From: Cryobacterium fucosi
GTDB lineage: Bacteria > Actinomycetota > Actinomycetes > Actinomycetales > Microbacteriaceae
Reading direction: 5' to 3'
DNA length: 64,000 nucleotides
NCBI RefSeq assembly: GCF_004403515.1
Contig: NZ_SOHH01000056.1
Coordinates: 65,653-129,652, forward strand
The notes under the pieces are model-generated. The model was not told where the DNA came from, searched no databases, and worked only from the letters and a program-made list of their open reading frames with translations. This document shows positions 1 through 8,399 of the stretch, in pieces (the stretch's first letter is position 1; the number at the start of each line of letters is the position of its first letter). The position numbers and the translations under genes were made by a program.

Positions 1-277
1 CGCGCGAACCCGCGAGCAGCGCGCCGGCGACCAGCGCCGCCATGGTGGACGGGTTCGCGTTCGCGAACGCCTTGGCGCACGCCAACACGACCTCCGCTGG
101 AGTAGCGCTCTCTGCAAGGGCGTCCAACGCCTCGACGACAGCGGCTGCTCCCAAGGAGACTGTGATGCCAAGGTCGCCGTCTCCGAGTGCCTGGTCAAGA
201 TCTCCGAGTTCCTCCGAGTGGGTGGTGAACTCGCGGAGGCACTTACGAATCGCAATGCTTAGTTCGTTTCCATTCAT
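1..277 (-). CDS. dhaL: DhaL-type dihydroxyacetone kinase subunit (3' end cut by window edge)
   Basis: About 92 N-terminal residues are visible. They begin MNGNELSIAIRKC and contain DQALGDGDLG at about residues 28-37. This is the aspartate cluster that binds Mg-ATP in the DAK2/DhaL family, and it is followed by a small-residue helix (MAALVAGALLAG). Full DhaL proteins are about 200 residues, so more than half lies outside. The ATG is 7 bp after the dhaK stop, so the two are co-transcribed, as is usual. DhaL normally transfers phosphate to the ketose held covalently by DhaK. Whether the phosphoryl donor is ATP or a PTS component (DhaM) cannot be seen here. Confidence 0.85.
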   Translation of the reverse strand, partial: MNGNELSIAIRKCLREFTTHSEELGDLDQALGDGDLGITVSLGAAAVVEALDALAESATPAEVVLACAKAFANANPSTMAALVAGALLAGSR

Positions 278-284
278 TACTGGC

Positions 285-1286
285 TCACGCTTCCTTGAAG
301 AACGGGGATTCGGCAGGCGCGTTGATGAGGGCAAGCCGCTCGTCATTCAGCGCAAGTATCGAGATGGATGCTCCGGCCATTTCAAGGCTCGTCGCGTACT
401 CCCCGACATAGTTCTTGTCGATCGTTATTCCCTTCTCGGCGAGTAGTTGGTGCACTCGCCGGAAGAGGAGGTAGAGCTCCTCGAGCGGAGTCGCCCCCAT
501 GCCGTTGACGAGCACAGCAACGCGGTCACCCGATCCGATACCGAGATCGGCTAGAAGGCGTTCGGTGAGACGTTCCGCAATCCGGTCCGCCGTCTCCAGG
601 GCGCCGCGATGGAATCCTGGCTCACCGTGGATGCCGATCCCCACCTCCATTTCACCGTCACCGAGTTCGAAGCTCGGCTTGCCGGTTGTGGGCAGGATCG
701 TCGGCGAAAGGCCGATTCCCATGGTGGCGGTGTTGTCAATGATGTCCTCCGCCACGGCGGCGACCTGCTCGAGCGAATCGCCGCGCTCTGCAGCAGCTCC
801 GGCCGCCTTGAAGGCAAACATGATCCCGGCAACACCGCGGCGGTCTGCGGAGCGTTCCTTGGGCTGACTCGCCACATCGTCTCGGCCGACAGCGGTCATG
901 GTGGGAATTCCCTCAAGCTCGGCCATGTCGGCCGCGAGATCGAAGTTGAAGACGTCGCCACCGTAGTTGCCGTATAGGTAGAGAACGCCGGCGCCTCCGC
1001 TCACGGCTTTGGTCGCTTCCAGCACCTGACCAGACGAAGGGGACGAAAAGACGTTGCCAATGGCCACGCCGTCGCACAGTCCTCGCCCAACATATCCCTT
1101 GAACAACGGGAGGTGCCCGGATCCGCCGCCCGTGACAATGCCGACCTTGCCCACGACAGGAGCATCGGCTCGTACCAACACTCGCCGATCATCCGCGGCG
1201 GTTTTAAGGAGGTCGGGATGAGCCAACAGGATCCCCTCGACGAACTCGTCCACGAACATGGTTGGCTCGTTAATGATCTTTTTCAT
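285..1286 (-). CDS. dhaK: Dihydroxyacetone kinase subunit DhaK
   Basis: This 333-residue protein has the normal length for DhaK. It carries the GGGSGHLP substrate-site loop at residues 53-60, and the GIHGEPG motif with His220 in the position that forms the covalent hemiaminal with dihydroxyacetone in characterised DhaK proteins. It is the fifth gene of an operon running from the binding protein through two permeases, and lies 21 bp after the second permease gene. Because a sugar ABC importer feeds it, the true substrate may be dihydroxyacetone or another small ketose such as erythrulose. Related kinases acting on tetruloses are known, and the sequence alone does not separate the options. Confidence 0.9.
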   Translation of the reverse strand: MKKIINEPTMFVDEFVEGILLAHPDLLKTAADDRRVLVRADAPVVGKVGIVTGGGSGHLPLFKGYVGRGLCDGVAIGNVFSSPSSGQVLEATKAVSGGAGVLYLYGNYGGDVFNFDLAADMAELEGIPTMTAVGRDDVASQPKERSADRRGVAGIMFAFKAAGAAAERGDSLEQVAAVAEDIIDNTATMGIGLSPTILPTTGKPSFELGDGEMEVGIGIHGEPGFHRGALETADRIAERLTERLLADLGIGSGDRVAVLVNGMGATPLEELYLLFRRVHQLLAEKGITIDKNYVGEYATSLEMAGASISILALNDERLALINAPAESPFFKEA

Positions 1287-1307
1287 GTTTCTTGGTCCTT
1301 TTCCAGA

Positions 1308-2444
1308 TCAGGGTCGGAGGAGGGCGGCCTCGGTAGGCGAGGCCTCGGAGGGGAGCTGCGGGTCGAGCTTCTTCGGTCGTTTCGTTCGCGATGACGACAC
1401 CGAGTCGAAAATCATCACTGTGATCAAGATCACACCTTGCGCGATGGCGTACTCATACGACGAGAGCCGAATTGCGGTGAACCCGCTCGAGACAACCTGC
1501 AGCGTGAGAGTCGCGAGCACGACGCCGAAAACCGACGCAAAGCCCCCGGTGGGGTTCGTGCCTCCAAGCACTGCGATGACAATCACCAGGAGAACATACG
1601 ACGAGCCGTAGTCAGCGGATGCAGTGGGGTTTCGTGCCAGAAACAGCACGCCCGCGAGACCGGCCAGCAGCCCGCCAACGGTGTACGTCTTCAGGAGCAC
1701 CGCACGTCGCGGAATCGCCGAGTACTGCGCCGCCACCGGGTTAGCGCCCTCCAGCTGGATCATTCGGCCCAACGCCGTGCGATTTACGAGGATGGCGACC
1801 AGGACGGCAACGACCAGGAAGATGATGAAGAGCAGAGGAACGTTGGCAACGGCCGCCTGGCCGATTGCGCCAAGCATCGCCGGTGCGCCGTAGAGGGTCG
1901 ATCCCCCCGTCCACACGATCGCGATCCCGTTGTAGATCTGCATTGTGGCGAGGGTCGCCAAGATCGGCGTGATCCCCACCACGCTCACAAGGAAACCATT
2001 GAACGCGCCACCAAGCATGCCCACCGCTATTCCGGCGAGCACGATGACGACTCCAAGGTTGTTTGCGAGATCCGGATCGGTTGTCGCTATCGCGGTGTGC
2101 AAAGTCGAGATGGTAATTGCGGAGAAATTGGCGATCGCCACGAGTGACAGGTCGATTCCTCCGGTGAGCATGACGACCATCATCGCGATTGCGATGATGC
2201 CGATCTCGGGCGCAGCGACAGCAATGTTCTGGAGGTTGATCGGGCTCAGAAAAACCCTTGGGTTGAGGATTGCGAACAGGGTAACTGCAAGAAGCAATGC
2301 GACAACCATGCGGCCTGCACCACGATTGGCACCCGGTCGGCGTACGAACTGTCTCGTCCAACTTCCGAGCTGATGGTTGAACTGTCGCAGCGAATTCGCG
2401 TTCGTTTGGGACACCTCGTTACGCACCTTCGTATCGGGGCTCAT
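1308..2444 (-). CDS. Ribose-type sugar ABC transporter permease (second permease)
   Basis: This is a hydrophobic protein of about 378 residues. It carries the permease signature VVMLTGGIDLSLVAIANFS of the RbsC/LsrC-like BPD_transp_2 family, with several membrane helices and a charged N-terminal tail. A longer reading frame starts at 2582, but the ATG at 2444 (MSPDTKVRNEV) is preferred because it overlaps the stop of the upstream permease gene as ATGA, a typical translational-coupling arrangement. It should form the heterodimeric membrane channel with the preceding permease and work with the double ATPase and lipoprotein upstream. Confidence 0.9.
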   Translation of the reverse strand: MSPDTKVRNEVSQTNANSLRQFNHQLGSWTRQFVRRPGANRGAGRMVVALLLAVTLFAILNPRVFLSPINLQNIAVAAPEIGIIAIAMMVVMLTGGIDLSLVAIANFSAITISTLHTAIATTDPDLANNLGVVIVLAGIAVGMLGGAFNGFLVSVVGITPILATLATMQIYNGIAIVWTGGSTLYGAPAMLGAIGQAAVANVPLLFIIFLVVAVLVAILVNRTALGRMIQLEGANPVAAQYSAIPRRAVLLKTYTVGGLLAGLAGVLFLARNPTASADYGSSYVLLVIVIAVLGGTNPTGGFASVFGVVLATLTLQVVSSGFTAIRLSSYEYAIAQGVILITVMIFDSVSSSRTKRPKKLDPQLPSEASPTEAALLRP

Positions 2445-3487
2445 GATCCCACCTTCTGTTCGTGCTGCTGCGCACTGTCGAGGTCCTCGATCACACGCAT
2501 CCGCCGGGAGTCCCTGCGGGCGGCAATGGCCTGAATACCGACACCGAGAACGAGCAATACGCCGACCGCGGTACGCAGCCACGCGCTCGGCACTCCCACC
2601 AGCAAGAGGCTGTTCTTGATCACCTGCACGAGAAGCACGCCAAGCACGGTGCCGACCACGGAACCGCGACCGCCGAAGATTGACGCACCGCCCAGCACCA
2701 CTGCGGCGATGATGTCCAGTTCGCCGCCGACAAGATCGCGTGGATTCGCGCTCCGGCTAAGGACGATGTGGATGACTCCCGCGATTGCAGCAAGGGCTCC
2801 CACCAACATGTAGACCGACACCTGAGTGCGCTTGACTTGGAAACCGGCTCGCCTCGCAGCCTCTAAATCGCCGCCCATTGCATAGAGTGAGCGGCCGAAC
2901 ATGGTGCGCTTCAAGACCCACGCAACAAGCAGGCACAGCAGCAGGACCGGCACAACCAACAGGTGCAAATATGCCCGACCCGAACTCGTCGTGACGTCGA
3001 GCAGGTTGCTGGTGGCTAGGGCAGCCATCGATCCCGGCAGTTCGGCGTAGTAGCTGGCTCCCACATAGGTGTACATCGCTCCGAAGAACACACCTTGGGT
3101 GCCGAGCGTCACAATTAGCGTGGGCAGGCTGAACTGAGCGATGACGATGCCGTTGACAAAACCCAGGGATGCGCCAACCCCAATCGCGATCGCGAAGATA
3201 CCTGGCAGCCCCGGATCAAAGCCGGCATTGAGGCAGAACGACACCGTTGCGTAGCCTGCAAAAATCGCGATGGCGGCAAACGAGACGTCGATCCCGCCCG
3301 TGATAACCACGATCAGGACACCAAGAGCAAAGATCACCGGAACAATCGCGCTCCGCAAGATGGAGAAACCAGTATTGAGGGTGAAGAAGGTTGGGTTGGC
3401 GATTGACATCGCCACGATCAGCCCAAGCAACACGAGGGCGAGCACGCCCTCGTTGTTTGAGCCTCGCAGTCTGCGCAGGGCAGCCAT
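2441..3487 (-). CDS. Ribose-type sugar ABC transporter permease (first permease)
   Basis: This is a 348-residue membrane protein starting MAALRRLRGSNNEG. It contains VLIVVITGGIDVSFAAIA, the conserved permease segment that contacts the ATPase in this family. The reading frame could open at 3586, but the ATG at 3487 overlaps the ATPase stop codon (TGATG) and gives a normal family length. The downstream permease overlaps it by four bases, so the ABC genes form one translationally coupled unit. Paired non-identical permeases are common in Lsr/Rbs-like importers. Confidence 0.9.
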   Translation of the reverse strand: MAALRRLRGSNNEGVLALVLLGLIVAMSIANPTFFTLNTGFSILRSAIVPVIFALGVLIVVITGGIDVSFAAIAIFAGYATVSFCLNAGFDPGLPGIFAIAIGVGASLGFVNGIVIAQFSLPTLIVTLGTQGVFFGAMYTYVGASYYAELPGSMAALATSNLLDVTTSSGRAYLHLLVVPVLLLCLLVAWVLKRTMFGRSLYAMGGDLEAARRAGFQVKRTQVSVYMLVGALAAIAGVIHIVLSRSANPRDLVGGELDIIAAVVLGGASIFGGRGSVVGTVLGVLLVQVIKNSLLLVGVPSAWLRTAVGVLLVLGVGIQAIAARRDSRRMRVIEDLDSAQQHEQKVGS

Positions 3488-5001
3488 CAGGCCGACATCC
3501 TCTCTTGAATCGTGTCCACTGTGATCTGATCTCCCTCGAGGGTGTGGGTTAGACGTCCCTGCTTGATGACGAGCACGCGGTGGCACGCGGCAACCAGCTC
3601 TGGCGCGTCATCCGAAATAACGATCACCGACATTCCCTTGGCCGCTTCCACACGGAGTAATTCGAGAATCTCTTCCTTTGAGCCAATATCCACGCCCACT
3701 GTCGGGCCATTGAGCATGAGAACGGTCGGCGCGGTCGCCAGCCACTTCGCAAGAACCACCCGCTGAGCGTTTCCGCCCGAGAGTGTACGAACGGGAGCCT
3801 GCGCGTTCGGCGCATTGATCTTCAGGCCCACGAAGTACTGCTTGATTGTGGTGGCGATTCCCGCGCGACTCAGCGTCCCCCACCGAGTTCGGTGCGATTC
3901 GAGTGAGGCCGCAACGATGTTGTCGGCGATGGATTTTTCAAGGAAAAGACCCTGTGACAGGCGGTCCTCAGGAACGTATCCAATGCGGGCTGTGACCGCG
4001 TCCTGGATCGTGCGAATGGGCACAAGTTTGCCACCGACGCGGATCTCCCCCTCGTCAGCGGGGGTGACGCCAAAGAGCGACTCAGCGATCTCCGTGCGGC
4101 CGGAACCCAGGAGGCCCGTCACCCCGAGGATCTCGCCGCGGTGCAGTCCGAATGAAACGTCTCGATATGCGCCCGCGAGGGAGAGTTTGGAAACTTCGAG
4201 AGCCAGCGGCGCCGTCAGATCAAGATCGCTCACCACTCGCGATTCATCGACTTCGCGGCCCGTCATGTGGCGCGAAATCGAGCGCTGATCAAACTCGGAC
4301 GTCGGCCCGCTCACGACCTGCCGGCCGGATCGCATGATGGTGAGGCGCTGGGAGACGGCGAGCACCTCTTCGAGCTTGTGTGACACGAACAACAAGGCGA
4401 CGCCACGGGCGCGAAGGCGCTCCACGAGGGCGAAAAGCCGGCTCACTTCGGTGTGCGTGAGGGCGGTCGTTGGCTCATCCATGATGATGGCACGCGCATC
4501 GTTGACGAGCGCACGGCAGATCGCCGTGAGCTGCTTGTCGGCAACTGACAGGTCGCCGACCTCACGATCGAGATCGAGATCGAGTTCCAATTCCTGCAGA
4601 ATCGCCTTGGCTTTCGGAAGGACGGAGCCGGGCGAGTAGAGACGTCGCCCGCTCGCCACCTCCGCAGTCAGCACGATGTTCTCAGCCACGGTCAAGTTGG
4701 GAAAGAGTGAGAAGTCCTGATAGATGACCTGGATGCCGCCCTGGATGGCAGCGTGGGCATTGATCTGAGCGTGCGAGACACCGTCAATGACGATCTCTCC
4801 AGAGTCGGGGCGCTCCGCCCCCGAAATGATCTTGATGAGAGTCGACTTGCCGCAGCCGTTCTCACCCGCGAGGCAGTGAACTTCTCCGGGTATCAGGTCG
4901 ATGGAAACGTTCACAAGAGCGGGGACTCCGCCGAAACTCTTCGAGATTCCTCGTGCCGAGACGAAAGGTGTTGGCGGCTGGGAGGTGGTCATGGAAGTCA
5001 T
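3487..5001 (-). CDS. Sugar ABC transporter double ATPase (RbsA/LsrA/MglA type)
   Basis: At 504 residues this is the usual length of carbohydrate importer ATPases with two fused nucleotide-binding domains. Domain 1 has Walker A GENGCGKST at about residues 46-54 and Walker B followed by DEPTTALT. Domain 2 has a degenerate P-loop (GLLGSGRTE), a good signature (LSGGNAQRV) and LNGPTVGVD where DEPTxGVD is canonical. So only the first site looks fully competent, which is common in this family. The ATG at 5001 has GGAAAGG upstream; a second ATG at 4992 is possible. A hairpin separates it from the binding-protein gene. Confidence 0.92.
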   Translation of the reverse strand: MTSMTTSQPPTPFVSARGISKSFGGVPALVNVSIDLIPGEVHCLAGENGCGKSTLIKIISGAERPDSGEIVIDGVSHAQINAHAAIQGGIQVIYQDFSLFPNLTVAENIVLTAEVASGRRLYSPGSVLPKAKAILQELELDLDLDREVGDLSVADKQLTAICRALVNDARAIIMDEPTTALTHTEVSRLFALVERLRARGVALLFVSHKLEEVLAVSQRLTIMRSGRQVVSGPTSEFDQRSISRHMTGREVDESRVVSDLDLTAPLALEVSKLSLAGAYRDVSFGLHRGEILGVTGLLGSGRTEIAESLFGVTPADEGEIRVGGKLVPIRTIQDAVTARIGYVPEDRLSQGLFLEKSIADNIVAASLESHRTRWGTLSRAGIATTIKQYFVGLKINAPNAQAPVRTLSGGNAQRVVLAKWLATAPTVLMLNGPTVGVDIGSKEEILELLRVEAAKGMSVIVISDDAPELVAACHRVLVIKQGRLTHTLEGDQITVDTIQERMSA

Positions 5002-5025
5002 CGGATTACCTTTCCAACTCGAGCA

Positions 5026-5058
5026 TCGGGGCGCGCATCCGGTGGATGCGCGCCCCGA
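5026..5058 (-). terminator. Intercistronic stem-loop between binding-protein and ATPase genes
   Basis: Bases 5027-5040 and 5044-5057 are perfect reverse complements (14 bp, GC-rich), with one more T-A pair outside and a three-base loop. There is no T-run, so it is more likely an attenuator or an mRNA-stabilising element than a full terminator. Such hairpins after binding-protein genes typically let the lipoprotein be made in excess over the membrane components. Confidence 0.75.
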
Positions 5059-5073
5059 GCCGAACTCGGTTGA

Positions 5074-6108
5074 CTAGAAGTCGTACTCGGCGGCCGTCTT
5101 AGCGTCAGCAGCTACCGAGGCAGCTCCAACGAAGACGTTGTCGTATCCCTCCAGCTTCTTGAGCGAGTTGTAGCCATCAACGCCGAGGTCAGTTCCTTCC
5201 TCGATAGTGCCACCTTCAGCCAGAATCAGCGCGATAGCGAGCTGCGCCTCACCGGCGAGAGCCGGGTCCCAGAAGAAGATCTTGTCGATGGAGCCATCGG
5301 CAAGGTACTGGTTCGCGACTGAGGGGATAGAGGTACCCATCACGCAGACCTGGTCCTCAAGGCCGGCTTCCTGCACGGCACGGGCGATGCCGGGAACGTC
5401 GTTTCCTGCGGAGCCTTGGAACCCAGCGATGTTTGGGTACTTCGCCAGCACTTCCTTGGCGCGCTCATATGCGGTGCCCTGATCATCCGTGCTCTCGATC
5501 GGAGTCTCAACGCGCGTCATGTCGGGGAAATTCTTGGTCTGGTTCTCGTAAGCCGCGCCGACCCACTCCATGTGCGTCTTTGCCGTGAGTCCGCCAACGA
5601 ACTGCACGTACTGACCGGTTCCACCCATGCACTGCGCCAGGTTGTCCATGATCTCAGAGCCGTACGACGCGTTGTCGAATGCCTCGATGTCGATGTCGAC
5701 ATTTTCGATGCCGGTCGCCTCGTGCGAGACAACGATGATTCCCTGATCGCGCGCCTGCTTGAGCACCGAAGCGAGAGCCTCGGGCGAGTTGGGTACAACG
5801 GTGATTGCTGTGGGCTGCTGCGCAATGAGGTCCTGAACGATCTGAACCTGCTTTTCAGGGCTGACGTCGTCTGCGCCCTCCTGGCGAGCGTCAATACCCG
5901 TCCGGTCAGCGAACGACTTGACACCGACGGCCATGCGCTGGAACCACGGAATGGTCTGGGCCTTAACGACCGTCACCATGACCATGTCCTTGGCCGACTT
6001 CGTGCTGTTTGGCTCACTTCCGACGCTGCCTATTGATGTACAGCCGGTGAGGGCGAGAGATGCGCCCGCGAGAAGTGCCGTGCCCCGTAGGGTGTGCTTG
6101 CGATTCAT
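5074..6108 (-). CDS. Sugar-binding lipoprotein of the ABC importer
   Basis: This 344-residue periplasmic-binding-protein-fold protein belongs to the ribose/autoinducer-2 type (Peripla_BP_4). The N-terminus MNRKHTLRG is followed by a hydrophobic stretch and the lipobox LTGC, with Cys23 as the lipidation site, so it should be anchored outside the membrane. Motifs such as IVQDLIAQQPTAITVVPNSP match the hinge region of this family. An upstream extension to 6246 was rejected because the ATG at 6108 has AAAGGAG at good spacing and gives a clean signal peptide. It is the first gene of the minus-strand operon and is divergent from the DeoR regulator gene. The ligand is unknown; the adjacent DhaK/DhaL suggests a small ketose or polyol. 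Confidence 0.92.
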   Translation of the reverse strand: MNRKHTLRGTALLAGASLALTGCTSIGSVGSEPNSTKSAKDMVMVTVVKAQTIPWFQRMAVGVKSFADRTGIDARQEGADDVSPEKQVQIVQDLIAQQPTAITVVPNSPEALASVLKQARDQGIIVVSHEATGIENVDIDIEAFDNASYGSEIMDNLAQCMGGTGQYVQFVGGLTAKTHMEWVGAAYENQTKNFPDMTRVETPIESTDDQGTAYERAKEVLAKYPNIAGFQGSAGNDVPGIARAVQEAGLEDQVCVMGTSIPSVANQYLADGSIDKIFFWDPALAGEAQLAIALILAEGGTIEEGTDLGVDGYNSLKKLEGYDNVFVGAASVAADAKTAAEYDF

Positions 6109-6476
6109 TCCGTTTACTCCTTTGTGAACGATTCGATTCGTGGCAAGGCCACGATTGCTGCAGCACACCTTGGGATGCGCGCTCTTGGATGAAATTATCT
6201 GCAATACGCACAGCATGTCAAGCGATATTGCGCAGATGTTGCGCATTTGTGAGCATGCAGCTGGCGCTGTTGCCGATGAGCGACACGGAGCCGGAGCGTT
6301 CTAACGTGCTCCAGTTCCTCGAACAAGAGCCACAGCGCGGCGATAAGGGCGATTCAACCCTAGATATCCTGATCGCCCGAAGGTTATGTGATGCGCACTT
6401 TCGCGCATAAACCATTGCAATCGGACTAATGTCGACGCTAGCCTCCAATAAGTAGAGGTATATAGGAGGTAGGCGC
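6109..6476. promoter_or_regulatory. Divergent promoter region between the importer operon and the DeoR gene
   Basis: This 368-bp gap with no gene must hold both promoters. It contains two TTGCGCA copies at 6228-6234 and 6239-6245, exactly 11 bp apart, and a palindrome ATGCGC-N6-GCGCAT at 6391-6408. Similar GCGCA cores at both ends fit operators for the adjacent DeoR-type repressor. Assigning them to that protein is inference. Confidence 0.6.
6391..6408. promoter_or_regulatory. Candidate DeoR operator, inverted repeat ATGCGC-N6-GCGCAT
   Basis: This perfect 6-bp inverted repeat with a 6-bp spacer lies about 70 bp before the DeoR-type start codon. The GCGCA core recurs in the direct repeats at 6228-6245 near the importer promoter. 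Confidence 0.5.
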
Positions 6477-7223
6477 GTGTCGCGACAGGCAGAGATCGTT
6501 GAAGTTCTCAAGGACGATGGGTTTCAGTCGGTCAACAGTCTCGCCGCGCGCTTCGCGGTGACGGCATCGACGATTCGGCGCGACCTTGAACGACTCGAAG
6601 TGATGGAGCTCGTCCAGCGCACTCATGGAGGCGCGATCCCGGTCAAACAATCGGAAACTCCGCACCAATTCAAAGAGGAGTGGCACCTCGCGGAGAAGTC
6701 CGCCATCGGCAAAGCGATGGCCGAACGCGTTCTTGAGGGTCAGACGGTATTGCTCGATGGAGGCACTACGACCCTCGAGGTTGCTCGCCACCTAACGAAA
6801 CGCCGCCTTACCGTGGTCACCAACGACCTTCGCATCGCGATGGAGATCGCTCAGCGACGCTCGGCGCACCTTGTTTTCATTGGTGGAGAGTTACTCCCCG
6901 ACGTCTACACGACGTGGGGGCCTGCCGCCGTTCTTCAACTCGAAAATTTGCGAGTTGACGTTGCAATTTTCGGTGCAGATACCGTCTGCGAAGACGGAAT
7001 CTTTCACACGAGCAGCTACGAAGTTGAACTCAAGAGGTTGATGCGTTCCATCGCGAAAGAAGCCTTCTTTGTCGCGGACAGCTCCAAATTCGGCCGCGAG
7101 GCGCTCTTCAAGGTTCTCGAGGTAGACGATTTCACTGCCGGAATCACCGATGACCTTCTGGACCCGCTCCGCGCTTCACAATTTCCCATTCCGATCATCC
7201 AGGTGGGAACACGCACGTCTTGA
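6477..7223 (+). CDS. DeoR-family sugar-responsive transcriptional regulator
   Basis: This 248-residue protein has the normal DeoR/GlpR length. It has an N-terminal winged helix containing TASTIRRDLERLEVMELVQR followed by THGGAIP, then a C-terminal DeoRC sugar-phosphate-sensing domain with LLDGGTTTLEVARHL and FIGGELLPD. The start is GTG at 6477, supported by GGAGGT eight bases upstream. It is divergent from the ABC/dha operon and probably represses it until a phosphorylated ketose, the likely DhaK product, accumulates. The effector is inferred. Confidence 0.92.
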   Translation: MSRQAEIVEVLKDDGFQSVNSLAARFAVTASTIRRDLERLEVMELVQRTHGGAIPVKQSETPHQFKEEWHLAEKSAIGKAMAERVLEGQTVLLDGGTTTLEVARHLTKRRLTVVTNDLRIAMEIAQRRSAHLVFIGGELLPDVYTTWGPAAVLQLENLRVDVAIFGADTVCEDGIFHTSSYEVELKRLMRSIAKEAFFVADSSKFGREALFKVLEVDDFTAGITDDLLDPLRASQFPIPIIQVGTRTS

Positions 7224-7637
7224 AAACGAAACGGGACTGCTGTCGGTTTGATTGACTCCACATGCCGGCGATACAGTTCGCGGGAAGCTACCCGATATCT
7301 GGGTTTATATCCGAAGGTTCTTCATCGGTCGACAATCTGGTTTGACCCGAAGTCGCAGCCCACGCCGATCCCGCTCGCGACGTAGCGGATGGTCAGCGAG
7401 TACGCACCCTCCGTCGCAGCGGAGTGCTCCAGCGCTACGTCGGCCGGCCGCTGCGAGTAGGTTGCGGTTCACCCCGTTGGCCATCCCGTCCGGGCTGGAC
7501 GACGAGCGCAGTCGCAGGTGTTGGGCGACTCGCGGGGTGACGATGCCCGCGTCGTCCCCGGTGACGATGGGTTTTAGCGCGTTTGGATTCGGTGTCTGGG
7601 TATCGGCGGCGTCAGGCTGACGATGTCCGGATAGACG
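7224..7637. other. Non-coding stretch, no confident gene
   Basis: Short open frames occur on both strands, but none has a ribosome-binding site or a recognisable family. On the minus strand, fragments such as EGAYSLTIRYVASG hint at an old degraded gene that I could not identify. Confidence 0.4.
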
Positions 7638-7679
7638 AATGGCCCGGCGTGGGATCTTGACGGATCACGCCGGGCCGTT
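7638..7679. terminator. Long imperfect hairpin
   Basis: Bases 7638-7651 pair with 7666-7679 (14 positions, one G-T wobble) around a 14-base loop. There is no clear T-run on either side. It sits between the DeoR gene and the DUF6431 remnant and could be a terminator or the end of a lost mobile element. Confidence 0.5.
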
Positions 7680-7700
7680 CCAGCGCGTAAGGCCGCACTG

Positions 7701-7998
7701 ATGCTCACGGCAAGTGATGATCCTGTTTCTGTCGAGTTGGACCTGCTGGTCGGGCGTGTGGCGTGCCCGGGGTGCGGTGGCCGGTTGCGGCCCTGGGGGT
7801 GGGGCCCGGCTCCGTGTCATCCTGGAGGGCTGGGACGCGGACTGGGTCGGCGTGCGGTGTCGACCCAGGCGTGCTCGGTGTGTTGGGTGCGGGGCGACGC
7901 ATGTGCTGCTTGAGGTGCGGTTGGCCGCACGGAGGGCGGACTCGGCGGCGGTGATCGAGTCGATGATCCTGCACCACCCAATCACCGGCGCAACATGA
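7701..7998 (+). pseudogene. DUF6431-type protein remnant (frameshifted, truncated)
   Basis: The ATG at 7701 starts MLTASDDPVSVELDLLVG followed by VACPGCGGRLRPWGWGP, the N-terminal zinc-ribbon opening of actinobacterial DUF6431 proteins, which are often linked to transposase-like genes. Around position 7800 the match moves to another frame, which continues as CVGCGATHVLLEVRLAARR, the second Cys pair and following segment. One frameshift is therefore needed, and the rest of the gene is absent. I judge it a dead fragment. Confidence 0.6.
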
Positions 7999-8399
7999 TC
8001 CACCGGGCCGCGAGGGCCAGGTCGGCCGCATCGAAATACACGGCCTCAAGCTCCTGCTCCACCGGGTCCTGGACCTGTGAGATGGCCGGAAGCGACTGGA
8101 GCGGCGGAAGCGGTGCCGCCTCATCGACATCGAATTTCGCTCGATCTCCCTGTTGGCCGTGCGCGTCATGACCGCATGGTAAAGCCGTTCGCCCATTGAT
8201 TGTCGGCTCCGGCTTCCGTATCGGGACATCATCATCAGAGAGGTGCAGTGCGCAAACGATCCGGGCTAGTCAACGCGCGGGATTGTCCAGCGCGCGTATT
8301 CCGGCTACGGTGCGAGCGGCAGGGCCGGGCACACTCTCGGCACGCTGCGCCACAGCGTGGTTGCACGGTCGATTGTCGGTGTCGCAAGAGGAATCAGGT
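7999..8399. other. Non-coding stretch before the pyruvate-kinase-like gene
   Basis: This interval of about 400 bp holds only short frames with stops. A frame containing GRIEIHGLKLLLHRVLDL, then a stop, may be another gene remnant, but I do not recognise it. The upstream signals for the next gene must lie at its right end. Confidence 0.4.
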
